48,467 nt of DNA. Source: an uncultured Clostridia bacterium (GTDB lineage Bacteria; Bacillota_A; Clostridia; Christensenellales; CAG-138). The notes beneath the pieces are model-generated. The model worked only from the letters and a program-made list of their open reading frames with translations, ran no database searches and was not told the origin of the DNA. Of the stretch, positions 25,690 through 33,980 are shown in pieces; position 1 is the first letter of the stretch, and each line of letters opens with the position of its first letter. The DNA is taken from NCBI GenBank assembly GCA_946623765.1, contig CAMORL010000001.1, forward strand, positions 1 to 48,467, in the 5' to 3' direction. A program made the translations under genes and the position numbers.

Positions 25690-26229
25690 TTACAGGGTCG
25701 TACTGATCTTCACGTTTTCCGCATTCTTTCCGGTCTCCCGGAGCACGATATCCAGGATCTGCGCAACCTGCTCGTCATTGAGCTTGTCTGCGCCGACAAC
25801 CACATTGATGCTGCCCTGATGAATTGAGACGATCACGTCTGAAAAGCCTTTTGCTCGAATAAGGTTTTCAACCGTCAGCTCCGTTTCCATTGCGTTGACA
25901 AGATCGAGCTTTTGCTTTTGCGCATCCGAGAGCGTCTCGGTGTCCGCACCCTGCGAAACGATCGCATCGAGGTACGCAAGCTCCTGTGTCCGGACGCTGT
26001 CTCGTTCCTCGCGGTACGCTGCAAAAAAGTTCGCATCGGATTGTTTCGTTTGTGAGGAAACCTGCGAAACAGCGGACGTTTCGCGCGACGACGTTTCCTT
26101 CGCTTCGTCCTTGTTTCGGTTCACAAGGATATTCGTTACCACTGCTGCCGCCAGCAGCAGGCAAAGCCCGACCGCTGTCATAACGCGTTTGTTCAGCCAC
26201 TTTCCGTAGCGTCGAATCCATTCTTTCAT
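25690..26229 (-). CDS. spoIIIAH: stage III sporulation protein AH
   Basis: The mother-cell half of the SpoIIIAH-SpoIIQ channel across the intermembrane space. The 179 residues have a membrane helix at about 14-31, a Ser/Thr-rich variable linker, and a C-terminal YscJ/FliF-like ring-building domain with VENLIRAKGFSDVIVSIHQGSINVVV in two parts. Two ATG codons are adjacent (26232 and 26229); the second is better spaced from AGGAGG. Confidence 0.92.
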   Translation of the reverse strand: MKEWIRRYGKWLNKRVMTAVGLCLLLAAAVVTNILVNRNKDEAKETSSRETSAVSQVSSQTKQSDANFFAAYREERDSVRTQELAYLDAIVSQGADTETLSDAQKQKLDLVNAMETELTVENLIRAKGFSDVIVSIHQGSINVVVGADKLNDEQVAQILDIVLRETGKNAENVKISTTL

Positions 26230-26252
26230 CATGTTCCTCCTGTTTGATGTTT

Positions 26253-26849
26253 TTATGATCCTTCATAGGACATTTCAAATACTTCGATCCGTTCGATCGG
26301 GATTCCCGTTGCCGCATGTACCGCCGCCTGCAGTTTTTGCCGGATCGAGAAATCCGACGCACCCTCCGCAACGACGATCACGCCGCGTACTGTGGGTTCT
26401 TTTGTATACAGAACGATCGGCGCATGTCCGCCGTCCGTTTCCACCGTTGCCGGTTCGACGACCTCTTTAACCGATCGCGACGCTTCGCTTCCGGAGGATC
26501 CGTTTGCGTTTCTGGTGTCTTCATCGGTTTGCCGGACTGTCGCTGTCACGATTTCACCGTTCGTTTCGTACGTAACCAGTACGTCTACTTTTCCTGCACC
26601 GCGGATTTTCGACAGCACATCGGTCAATCGCAGTTCCAGCGCATCTTTTCCGGAACTGTTCACCGCATTGACTTCCGCTGTCGTACCGGATTCCCGTCTC
26701 TTTTCGCCGCAATGCGGTTCACTTCCGATCAAGCAAAAGAGAACGGCGATCAATCCGAGCACTGCATACAGAATATATACGAGCCCCGGGTTCTTTTTGA
26801 CCAGCGTTCTCAGGCGGGTCAGCACCGTTTCACCGTCCTTCTTCTGCAT
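26253..26849 (-). CDS. spoIIIAG: stage III sporulation protein AG
   Basis: A 198-residue component of the SpoIIIA-SpoIIQ complex that forms a ring in the intermembrane space. A membrane helix at about 25-42 is followed by the conserved region ELRLTDVLSKIRGAGKVDVLVTYE (in parts), a variable insert, and the C-terminal VRGVIVVAEGASDFSIRQKLQAAVHAATG segment. It starts 13 bases after the short spoIIIAF. Confidence 0.93.
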   Translation of the reverse strand: MQKKDGETVLTRLRTLVKKNPGLVYILYAVLGLIAVLFCLIGSEPHCGEKRRESGTTAEVNAVNSSGKDALELRLTDVLSKIRGAGKVDVLVTYETNGEIVTATVRQTDEDTRNANGSSGSEASRSVKEVVEPATVETDGGHAPIVLYTKEPTVRGVIVVAEGASDFSIRQKLQAAVHAATGIPIERIEVFEMSYEGS

Positions 26850-26862
26850 TATAGTCTCTCCC

Positions 26863-27030
26863 TTATAAGAATATGTCTGCGATCACTGCCGCAAGCAGTT
26901 CTAAAAAAACGATTCCGATCGCCGTTTTTGCCGTTTCCCGGATTTCGGAATTCGGAAGAAGCGCATCTGCCGCTGTCACGGTCAGTCCTCCTGCAGCTAT
27001 CATCATCATTGCGGGCATCCAGTTTTTCAT
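26863..27030 (-). CDS. spoIIIAF: minimal SpoIIIAF, membrane domain only
   Basis: A 55-residue protein with two membrane helices flanking DALLPNSEIRETAKTAIG. This matches the N-terminal signature of SpoIIIAF, where a helix is followed by D.LLP.S....YAK and a second helix. The usual soluble domain of about 140 residues is absent: the frame stops at once after the second helix. The ATG overlaps the spoIIIAE stop (ATGA), and spoIIIAG follows after 13 bases, so there is no room for the missing part. A longer reading from 27462 lies over spoIIIAE in the wrong frame. The identity rests on position plus the short motif. Confidence 0.75.
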   Translation of the reverse strand: MKNWMPAMMMIAAGGLTVTAADALLPNSEIRETAKTAIGIVFLELLAAVIADIFL

Positions 27031-28139
27031 ATGTATTTCCCGATTGCGAAAACCGGTGCGATCATCATCAGCGTCATTGCAATCGCCGCAAGTTCCGCCA
27101 GCATCATTACGTGCAGCATATCCCCCGCCGCCCGCAGCAATTCCGCATACGGTTTTCCCGCCAAGCCCTCCGAAGCAAGTGCGGACGCCCGCAGTGCGCT
27201 TTGCGTCATCCATGTCGAAAGCACCGGTTTCAGTGCAACCGATACAACCAGGACGCATCCTGTTATCCCGAGCGCATTCTTTACGAGAAACAGGCACTGG
27301 AATGCGGCGTCCACCGATTCGGAAAGCAGCGATCCTACCGACGGAATGCTGCCTGCGGCGAACCTCGTTGTTTTCAGCAGCAGACCGTCCGCGCTTCCGG
27401 CCGCAACGGAACGGACCGCAGTGACGATCAGAAACAGCGAACATACGATTCCGAGCGTCCATTTAGCCGTACGATGCAGCAGCTTTCCGACCGGAGCAAA
27501 ACGTCCCGTTCCGGTATCAAGCACGGAAAACACGCCGCCCGTTACCGCAAGCGGAATCACGAAGAGCTTCAGAATTCTCGATGCGGTCTCCGCAAGCAGG
27601 GAATGCGTTGCGTTCAGCAAAAGCGTTGTGTTTTCCATGCCGCTTACGGTGAGAAATCCGATGACCGGCGGCAGCAGCAGCTCTCCGGTTTTCTCCACAG
27701 TTCCGATTGCGGAAAGCGCCGCCCGCACTTCCGAAAAAGTGAGGACGAGTACTGTCCCGGACACGCAGATCCGAAGCGCAATCCGCGCGGATTCGCCGAT
27801 TGCCGATGTTTCCGAAAGGCTCTGCGCAAGCGCGACGATCAGCGCAATGCCGAGCAGCAGCGCGATCTTGACCGCTGCCGACCTGAAGGACGGAAGCAAT
27901 CGGTCTTTTAGCATGTCAAACGTCAAGTCCGACGAAAGCGCTTGATCCGTCGTACACAGTTCGCAGAGATACTCGGAGGGAAGCGCCGTCCATTCGCCGT
28001 CCTCCTTTCGGAACCAATCGTCCCATTCCGAGAGATCAACCGTTTCGAGCAGCGCGTCGATTCCTTCCTTTGTTTCCTCGCGATCCGAGAGCATCGCCGG
28101 AAGGAGCAGAATCAATCCGAAAATCAGAAGTTTTTTCAA
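27027..28139 (-). CDS. spoIIIAE: stage III sporulation protein AE
   Basis: The polytopic membrane protein of the SpoIIIA complex. The 370 residues have a signal-like N-terminus (LLIFGLILLLPAML), a short extracytoplasmic region, and about seven to eight hydrophobic helices. Typical motifs are PPVIGFLTVSGM and LDTGTGRFAPVGKLL. ATGA overlaps link it to spoIIIAD and spoIIIAF. Confidence 0.94.
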   Translation of the reverse strand: MKKLLIFGLILLLPAMLSDREETKEGIDALLETVDLSEWDDWFRKEDGEWTALPSEYLCELCTTDQALSSDLTFDMLKDRLLPSFRSAAVKIALLLGIALIVALAQSLSETSAIGESARIALRICVSGTVLVLTFSEVRAALSAIGTVEKTGELLLPPVIGFLTVSGMENTTLLLNATHSLLAETASRILKLFVIPLAVTGGVFSVLDTGTGRFAPVGKLLHRTAKWTLGIVCSLFLIVTAVRSVAAGSADGLLLKTTRFAAGSIPSVGSLLSESVDAAFQCLFLVKNALGITGCVLVVSVALKPVLSTWMTQSALRASALASEGLAGKPYAELLRAAGDMLHVMMLAELAAIAMTLMMIAPVFAIGKYI

Positions 28140-28528
28140 GGCGACGCCTCCCGGATCAGCGATATGCCGAGTTCAAGCAGCATTGCCGCGGACGGAAGCG
28201 CGCAGGAAAGAATCAGGATTCTTCCGCCGATGATAAGCCCTCCCGCGATCGTTTGCTGTCCCGCGTCTCTGGAAACAGAGACACCGAACTCCGTCAGGTA
28301 CGCAATACCGAGAATCTTTACAACAGTTCCCGGCACGGCGGACGGAACGTTGTACGTCTCGCAGATATGGCGCATGGTTTCCGCAATTCCCGTGAGCTGC
28401 GACAGCGTACCGAACAGAAGCGCCGCCCCCGCCGCGCAGCTGATCATTACCGCATATTCCTGCCGCACGGTCCGCATCAGAAGTGCGGTGACGGATCCGA
28501 TCAGTGCGATCAAAAACAGCTTCTCCAT
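28136..28528 (-). CDS. spoIIIAD: stage III sporulation protein AD
   Basis: A 130-residue membrane protein with four hydrophobic helices and the conserved end GISLIREASP. The ATG at 28528 follows the spoIIIAC stop by one base; an upstream in-frame reading to 28564 overlaps spoIIIAC. Confidence 0.92.
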   Translation of the reverse strand: MEKLFLIALIGSVTALLMRTVRQEYAVMISCAAGAALLFGTLSQLTGIAETMRHICETYNVPSAVPGTVVKILGIAYLTEFGVSVSRDAGQQTIAGGLIIGGRILILSCALPSAAMLLELGISLIREASP

Positions 28529-28529
28529 T

Positions 28530-28727
28530 TCAATACAAAGAAAACGTTCTCTGGACCGTTTCAAGAAGCGAGGCGATCATCGAAACGACAAGCATCATGG
28601 CAAGGATCAGACCCGCAATTGCCGCGACCGTCGCCAGTTCTTCTCTGCCGTTCTGTCGAAGCATTTGCACAATCACCGTCACCAGGATTCCGATTCCTGC
28701 AATTTTGAATAACAAACTGACATCCAT
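28530..28727 (-). CDS. spoIIIAC: stage III sporulation protein AC
   Basis: A 65-residue protein with two membrane helices (about 5-23 and 32-55). The pattern LLFKIAGIGILVTVIVQML (19 residues) is characteristic of the family. It sits seven bases after spoIIIAB. Confidence 0.93.
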   Translation of the reverse strand: MDVSLLFKIAGIGILVTVIVQMLRQNGREELATVAAIAGLILAMMLVVSMIASLLETVQRTFSLY

Positions 28728-28734
28728 ACAGCAC

Positions 28735-29217
28735 CTATAACAATAGAATCACAATCCCCGCGCCGATCAACGCGCCGGTAACGCGGATCGCTTTTGCCTG
28801 CTTTGCTTCGCTCAACGCCTCTTCTTCCGCACGCTTCAGCGCAAGCGAAAGCATTTCCGCACGTTTCGGAAGATCCGTTCGACCCGCTTGAGACAATCCG
28901 GAAAGGAACAGCTGCATGCCCTCCCCTTCCGCGCTTCCATTCCGAAAGGCGGATACCGCACTCGCCGCCGCGTTCGCTTCTGTTTCCCCGTCAGACAGCG
29001 CGCAAAGATAACGGTCGAGAGAACCGGAAAAACGGATCCCGTACTTCGACGTGATTTCAGCGAGTGATACACAGCCGGAAGCGATCCGTTCCGAAAACAG
29101 CTGAAGATCCCTTTGAAGCGCTTTCACCGATTGCATTCGCTCCGACTTCTTCGCGGCGATCCTGATTCCGATCAGGCAGCACAGACCGAACAGTATTGCA
29201 AGTCCGACGGTTTTCAT
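28735..29217 (-). CDS. spoIIIAB: stage III sporulation protein AB
   Basis: A 160-residue membrane protein with helices at both ends (about 4-20 and 141-160) and a helical middle with RMQSVKALQRDLQLFSERIASG. The fold resembles GspF-type secretion proteins (family knowledge). ATGA overlap with spoIIIAA. Confidence 0.92.
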   Translation of the reverse strand: MKTVGLAILFGLCCLIGIRIAAKKSERMQSVKALQRDLQLFSERIASGCVSLAEITSKYGIRFSGSLDRYLCALSDGETEANAAASAVSAFRNGSAEGEGMQLFLSGLSQAGRTDLPKRAEMLSLALKRAEEEALSEAKQAKAIRVTGALIGAGIVILLL

Positions 29218-30137
29218 GTCCCTGCCGCATCGACGCGGTTTCCGTCTGCGTCATAGATTGCTTTACACTTCCCGACGTTCTCAAGCAGTACAATCCGTTG
29301 AAATACACGTTTGTGCATGAGTGTTCGCAGCGAGCTTCGCATATGCATATCGGATACGGAAGCCCCGTGCGCCGTTGCAAGAACGGTCACGCCCTTTCCT
29401 CTTGCTTCAAGCAACGCTTCTGCATCCGCAGCGTCGTTCAGTTCGTCCATGGCAAGGATCTCGGGCGACAGCGTCGAAACAATCCGTACCATCGCATCCG
29501 CTTTTCTGACGCCGGAAATCACGTCTGTGCGAATACCGAGATCGAACGGAATCGACCCGTTTGCGTCGCCGCTCAGCTCAAAGCGTTCGTCCGCCGCGCC
29601 GACGCGTGACGGTTTCACACCGTACAATCCGTTTGCGTTGATTCGGATCAGATCCCGCAGGAGCGTCGTTTTTCCGCAGCCCGGCGGTGAAACGAGCAGC
29701 GTAGACAGGAAGATATCGCCGTTCAGAAGATACGGCAGCAGCGGTTTTGCGCAATCCCTGACTTCACGCACAATTCGGATGCAGATGCCGGAGACCGTTG
29801 AAAAACCGAGCACGTTACCCTCCGATCGGATCATCCGTCCGGACAGCCCGACTCTGCAGCCCCCGACGGTTATGAAGCCGTCCCTGCGCTCATTTTCCCA
29901 TGCATACGACGAAAACTCCATCAATCGCGACGTCAGACGGCTCAATTCTTCTCCCGAGATCATCGGCGTGCCGTTATTCCCGAACACGATGCGATCTGCT
30001 CCGTCAAACACCAGTTCCATCGGTGCGTCCCTGCGAAGCCTGATCTCCAGCAGCGGCGCGTCTTCATCGATGCGCTCCAGCACTTCGGAAACGCGTTTCG
30101 GCAGCAGTTCTGTCCATTGTTTTTTCCAGTTATCCAT
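29214..30137 (-). CDS. spoIIIAA: stage III sporulation protein AA, ATPase
   Basis: A secretion-type ATPase that is thought to power the feeding channel. The 307 residues contain a conserved N-terminal domain, the Walker A VSPPGCGKTTLLRDLIR and the Walker B-like SPEILAMDELNDAADAEAL. The start at 30137 has GGGAGGG six bases upstream. First gene of the eight-gene spoIIIA operon. Confidence 0.94.
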   Translation of the reverse strand: MDNWKKQWTELLPKRVSEVLERIDEDAPLLEIRLRRDAPMELVFDGADRIVFGNNGTPMISGEELSRLTSRLMEFSSYAWENERRDGFITVGGCRVGLSGRMIRSEGNVLGFSTVSGICIRIVREVRDCAKPLLPYLLNGDIFLSTLLVSPPGCGKTTLLRDLIRINANGLYGVKPSRVGAADERFELSGDANGSIPFDLGIRTDVISGVRKADAMVRIVSTLSPEILAMDELNDAADAEALLEARGKGVTVLATAHGASVSDMHMRSSLRTLMHKRVFQRIVLLENVGKCKAIYDADGNRVDAAGT

Positions 30138-30156
30138 GCTCGTCCCTCCCTGCAAT

Positions 30157-30185
30157 ACCCTATGCATGGATGGCTCAAGATATGA
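30157..30185 (-). promoter_or_regulatory. possible sigma E promoter of the spoIIIA operon
   Basis: On the minus strand, TCATATC (30185-30179), 14 bp, then CATAGGGT (30164-30157), about 20 nt before spoIIIAA. The ATA and CATA cores and the spacing fit the sigma E consensus (ATA..T / CATACAAT), but the 3' half of the -10 box is poor. spoIIIA is sigma E dependent in Bacillus (family knowledge). Confidence 0.45.
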
Positions 30186-30220
30186 AAAACGCCGTTCGGC
30201 GAGATCCGTCGAACGGCGTT
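30181..30220 (-). terminator. terminator of the U32 gene
   Basis: An 11-bp stem, AACGCCGTTCG (30188-30198) / CGAACGGCGTT (30210-30220), followed on the minus strand by TTTTT. It insulates the spoIIIA operon from the gene upstream. Confidence 0.88.
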
Positions 30221-30234
30221 GATATGATTTTGAT

Positions 30235-32283
30235 TCAGAGGAGTTTTCGGAACGCAAGCCCCGTGGTGTGCGGGAAATCCGGTGAAGCCTTAGCGATTGC
30301 CGCACGGATCAGTTCTTCCGCTTCCTGTTTGGTTTCAACCGTCAGGTAAATCGCTTCAAAATCGAGCGCGGGAAGCTGTTTATCGCAAATATACAGCGGA
30401 ACGCTGTTCAGCAGTGTGGAATAGCGCTGATCCCGACAGACGATCGGAAATCTCGCCGATTTTCGGTCGGTCAGAACCGGATGTCCGTCGCATGCGGTGC
30501 AGCCCTTGTCGCTCCGTGCAGGACAGGATCTGAGCTGCATCAGCGGAAGCCGTCCCGCGGTCAGCATGCCGAGCGGAATCGCACTGCACAGATCTCTCGT
30601 TTTGGCGGCTGACAGTTCGAACGAAACGAACTGCGCACATACGCCCATTTTGCGGTATACCTCAACGGCGTCGCTGTTGGTCACGTTCAGACCGTATCCG
30701 CCGATCGGCGTCAGTCCGGCGTCCTTTGCCATTCGAATCGCGCCGATGTTTTCGCAAAGTACGAACCTTAATCCGCTTTCTCGGAGGCGTTTCAGCGTTT
30801 CTGCCACACGCGGCTCTTCGTCCGGATAGATCAGAATCGGGATTTCTCCCGCCGCGCGATCCGTAATGCACTCCGGATGCTTGAGGAGAACGTCGATCGG
30901 AAGACTGTAATACGCGATCTGCGGATCGACAAAGAACTGTTCGAACGAAGCGAATCGTACGCAGAGTTTCGTCTTTTCGTTTCGCCGCAGCCCCTGTAAA
31001 GTCAGATCGGGCTTGCGGATCGCCCTTTCGGGAAGCGCGGTGCGTGCATCGTACAGCGCTTCCAGCCCATTTCTTCGAAGTGCGTTCAGCGCGGATGACG
31101 GCAGCATCAGCCCGTCCTCCAGCTCGCACGTCACGGATTCGACCGCAAACGGCGTACCGCCTGTTTTGCGAAGGCTCTTTTCAACGGATTCCTTTCGAAG
31201 CGGTGCATGCTGCGCAATTTCCGGAATCTCGCCCGAAACAGAAACGGTATGTTCGCCGTCCGAGACCGTCAGGGCTGCCGGTGTTCCGGATGCAACGCTG
31301 ATCCGCATCGTAACGGGAACGTTGCTTCTCGGTCCGCGATACAGTTCCCGAATCGCGGAAAGCACCGATTGCGAGCGTTTGGCATCCTCCTGCGTCCGTA
31401 CGCCGAACATGGTATGGTTGCGTTTGCCCGTATAGTATCCTTCCGTGAATCCTCCGCGTGAAAACACGTCGCGCAGGACCTGTTCGGAGTATGGTTCTCC
31501 GTCTCTCACGCGGCGAACGGCATCGACCGATGCGGCAACATATTCCGGGGATTTCAGCCGTCCTTCAATCTTTAAAGACGAAACGCCGATCTCACGATAG
31601 GTATCATAATGCGCAATATGCGACATGTCCTTGAGCGAAAGCGCATATTCGGCTCCGTTGCAGACGAACGGAAGCCGACAGGGCTGTGCGCACATGCCGC
31701 GATTGCCGCTGCGTTCGCCGAGCATGGCGGACAGATAGCAAATGCCGGACGCGCTCATGCAAAGAGCCCCGTGGATAAAACATTCCAGTTCGGCATGCGT
31801 CTGTTCCTTGATTTTTCTGATCTCCTCGATCGAAAGCTCGCGCGCGAGTACAACGCGGGAAAAGCCGAGATCCTCGAGCATTTTGACGCCCGCAGCATTA
31901 TGGACAGCCATCTGCGTCGATCCGTGGAGCTTTAGTTCCGGACAGATCTGCTTTGCGAGGCGCATCACCGTCAGATCCTGTACGATGATAGCATCCGCCC
32001 CGCTTTCCGCGATCTCCCGGAGTGTCTCGGCAACTGTGTCCCGCTCATCATCCCGTACAAGCGTGTTGACCGTTACATGAACGCTTACGCCGTGCGCATG
32101 GCAGAATCGCACGGCTTCCTTCAGCCGTTCTCCCGTAAACTGTCCTGCGTTTCTGCGCGCGTTGCAGGCGCCCGCGCCGAAATAGACCGCATCCGCTCCC
32201 GCATAGACGGCAGCTTCCAGCGATCCTTCTGTTCCGACCGGAGCAAGTATTTCCGGATTGTGTAAATTCTTTTTGTTCATCAT
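30235..32283 (-). CDS. U32 family protein with DUF3656 (RlhA/YdcP-like)
   Basis: A 682-residue protein. The N-terminal TIM-barrel part starts PEILAPVGTEGSLEAAVYAGADAVYFG and carries the U32 signature ECFIHGALCMSASGICYLS with GMCAQPCR, which holds the cysteines expected to bind an iron-sulfur cluster. The C-terminal part corresponds to DUF3656. This architecture matches E. coli RlhA, which hydroxylates 23S rRNA cytidine, rather than a protease (family knowledge). Two adjacent ATG codons (32283, 32280) lie four and seven bases after the -10 box, so the mRNA may be leaderless. Confidence 0.88.
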   Translation of the reverse strand: MMNKKNLHNPEILAPVGTEGSLEAAVYAGADAVYFGAGACNARRNAGQFTGERLKEAVRFCHAHGVSVHVTVNTLVRDDERDTVAETLREIAESGADAIIVQDLTVMRLAKQICPELKLHGSTQMAVHNAAGVKMLEDLGFSRVVLARELSIEEIRKIKEQTHAELECFIHGALCMSASGICYLSAMLGERSGNRGMCAQPCRLPFVCNGAEYALSLKDMSHIAHYDTYREIGVSSLKIEGRLKSPEYVAASVDAVRRVRDGEPYSEQVLRDVFSRGGFTEGYYTGKRNHTMFGVRTQEDAKRSQSVLSAIRELYRGPRSNVPVTMRISVASGTPAALTVSDGEHTVSVSGEIPEIAQHAPLRKESVEKSLRKTGGTPFAVESVTCELEDGLMLPSSALNALRRNGLEALYDARTALPERAIRKPDLTLQGLRRNEKTKLCVRFASFEQFFVDPQIAYYSLPIDVLLKHPECITDRAAGEIPILIYPDEEPRVAETLKRLRESGLRFVLCENIGAIRMAKDAGLTPIGGYGLNVTNSDAVEVYRKMGVCAQFVSFELSAAKTRDLCSAIPLGMLTAGRLPLMQLRSCPARSDKGCTACDGHPVLTDRKSARFPIVCRDQRYSTLLNSVPLYICDKQLPALDFEAIYLTVETKQEAEELIRAAIAKASPDFPHTTGLAFRKLL

Positions 32284-32287
32284 AGTT

Positions 32288-32316
32288 ATTATACCGGTCG
32301 AAAAGGTGTTTTGCAA
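32288..32316 (-). promoter_or_regulatory. SigA-type promoter of the U32 gene
   Basis: On the minus strand, TTGCAA (32316-32311), a 17-bp spacer, and TATAAT (32293-32288). The start codons follow almost immediately. Confidence 0.85.
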
Positions 32317-32329
32317 CCGCAAATTACTC

Positions 32330-32358
32330 TTGCCAAGTACGTTTGTGTTTGATAAAAT
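32330..32358 (+). promoter_or_regulatory. SigA-type promoter of the E2-like gene
   Basis: TTGCCA (32330-32335), a 17-bp spacer, then TAAAAT (32353-32358). It is back to back with the U32 promoter. Confidence 0.82.
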
Positions 32359-32386
32359 GATTGAAGGTTAATTGGAGGGTAATTCC

Positions 32387-33319
32387 ATGGAAGAGCAGAA
32401 TGGTCAGATGTTGACGGAATCCGTCGCAAAAACGGCACCGGCAAAGAGAAAACGTCGTTTCGGGGACCGTGCGGACGGCTATAAACTGCGTTCGCTGCAG
32501 CCGATCTCGAAGGTTTCTCCCTATATCATGCCGAATCGAACCGGCGCAAGCGTCTATTTTCATGAGTCGATCGAAATCACCGAGGCGGAAAACTATATTC
32601 GCAAAAAGCGCAATCAGGGGCTGAAGGGGTTCGGCATCATGCATTTACTGCTTGCCGCCTACGTGCGCGTCATTTCACAGCGTCCGCAGGCAAACCGGTT
32701 TATCTCCGGGCAGCGCATCTTTTCGCACGGGGACGATATCGTCGTCGCGCTGACGATCAAGCGCGAAATGACGCTCGAAGCGGAGGAAACCATCATCAAG
32801 GCGCATTTTTCTCCGACCGATACCGCCGACGACATTTATGATAAGCTGCAGAAGCTGATCGATGAAAATAAAGAAGTCAATCCGGACAGCAATTTTGACA
32901 GCACTGCGAAGTTCTTCAATTTCATCCCCGGTCTGCTTCTGAAAAATGCGATTTGGTTCATCAAAGTTCTGGACTATTTCGGTCTGCTTCCGAAAAGTCT
33001 GATTAACGTCAGCCCGTTCCACGCTTCCATGTATATCACGTCGATGGGATCTCTCGGCGTTCCGCCGGTATTCCATCATCTGTACGACTTCGGCAATGTC
33101 CCGATCTTCCTTTCCTTCGGCGCGAAGTATAAGAAAACCGAGTTCAAAGCCGACGGAACGCCGGTTCAGCGCAAGTACATCGATTACAATATCGTCTGTG
33201 ACGAACGCATCTGCGACGGATTCTATCTTGCATCGTCGTTCAAGCTGTTCAAAACGTATTTCCGCAACCCGCACGTGTTGGACGAAAAGCCCGAAACCGT
33301 CGTACACGATGTCGACTGA
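32387..33319 (+). CDS. stand-alone 2-oxo acid dehydrogenase E2-like acyltransferase domain, catalytic His replaced
   Basis: A 310-residue protein that resembles only the catalytic trimer-forming domain of E2 acyltransferases and chloramphenicol acetyltransferase. It has no lipoyl or peripheral subunit-binding domain. The region ITSMGSLGVPPVFHHLYDFGN (in parts) and the C-terminal VCDERICDGFYLASSFKLFK match the family. However, the HxxxDG catalytic motif reads ERICDG, with Glu273 where the histidine should be. The N-terminus is basic (AKRKRRFGDRADG). The role is unknown and may be non-catalytic. GGAGG lies eight bases before the ATG. Overlaps the next gene by 11 nt. Confidence 0.82.
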   Translation: MEEQNGQMLTESVAKTAPAKRKRRFGDRADGYKLRSLQPISKVSPYIMPNRTGASVYFHESIEITEAENYIRKKRNQGLKGFGIMHLLLAAYVRVISQRPQANRFISGQRIFSHGDDIVVALTIKREMTLEAEETIIKAHFSPTDTADDIYDKLQKLIDENKEVNPDSNFDSTAKFFNFIPGLLLKNAIWFIKVLDYFGLLPKSLINVSPFHASMYITSMGSLGVPPVFHHLYDFGNVPIFLSFGAKYKKTEFKADGTPVQRKYIDYNIVCDERICDGFYLASSFKLFKTYFRNPHVLDEKPETVVHDVD

Positions 33320-33941
33320 TCGTAAAAAGAAAAAGAAGCGGATCGTACCCCGTTTTGAAAGAATCAAACTGATCGAGTACGGCTGCATCGGTCTCGTTGT
33401 TGCGGTGTTCGTAATTCTTGCAATCGTTTACGGCTCCGGAAAGAGCACAAGGAACCGCTCATCTGTCGATGCTTCGCCGTCCCCGGTCCCGACTGCCGAT
33501 CCCTCTATCCGCGGAAAAGCGGTGCTTGACGCGCTTGACGGCGCAGAGTTTTCTGTAAGCTATCAGAGCGGAGAATATGAGGTGATCTCACCGGACGGCA
33601 TTGCGTTTCAGATGCAGATGGAATCCGACGACAAGGGGATCCTGGAGCTGACGTTCGAAACGCCCCTCTGCCCCGATCCGGAAGAGAATTCGGAAACGGC
33701 AAGGCTGCTTCGCGCTGAAAACCACAGAACCGTAAACGAGATGCGAAAACTCTTTGATTGCGTCATGCCGGTGTTCCATCGCTCCGTTTACGACGTCGAA
33801 ACGATCATCAAGCAGAGTCAGAAGGTCACGGAAAACGGGGAAGCATACGCAAAGCATTTCGGTCACTATTCCGTACGCATTCTGACCGATCCCGAAGCGG
33901 TTCCTCAGACCGTAACTATCTCATTGATTCGCGACCCGTGA
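33309..33941 (+). CDS. membrane-anchored protein of unknown function
   Basis: A 210-residue protein. A basic N-terminus (RKKKKKR) and one membrane helix at about 24-43 are followed by a Ser/Pro-rich linker and an alpha/beta extracytoplasmic domain without a motif I recognise. The ATG lies inside the end of the E2-like gene, so translation is probably coupled. A short inverted repeat spans its stop codon. Confidence 0.75.
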   Translation: MSTDRKKKKKRIVPRFERIKLIEYGCIGLVVAVFVILAIVYGSGKSTRNRSSVDASPSPVPTADPSIRGKAVLDALDGAEFSVSYQSGEYEVISPDGIAFQMQMESDDKGILELTFETPLCPDPEENSETARLLRAENHRTVNEMRKLFDCVMPVFHRSVYDVETIIKQSQKVTENGEAYAKHFGHYSVRILTDPEAVPQTVTISLIRDP

Positions 33942-33960
33942 CGATTGCACGGGTCGTTTA
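33932..33960 (+). terminator. weak hairpin at the gene end
   Basis: Arms CGACCCGTG (33932-33940) and CACGGGTCG (33948-33956) followed by TTTATTTG. The stem contains part of the stop codon. The T tract is interrupted, so termination may be partial. Confidence 0.5.
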
Positions 33961-33980
33961 TTTGCTGAAAGGAAATACTT

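Noticed and set aside
26863..27462. 199-codon minus frame as a full-length spoIIIAF
   Set aside because: The extra 144 codons overlie spoIIIAE in another frame and have shadow-like composition; only the last 55 codons look like SpoIIIAF.
26316..27911. 531-codon plus-strand frame across spoIIIAG-AF-AE
   Set aside because: Antisense to well-identified spoIIIA genes; Cys/Arg/Gln-rich composition is typical of a shadow frame.
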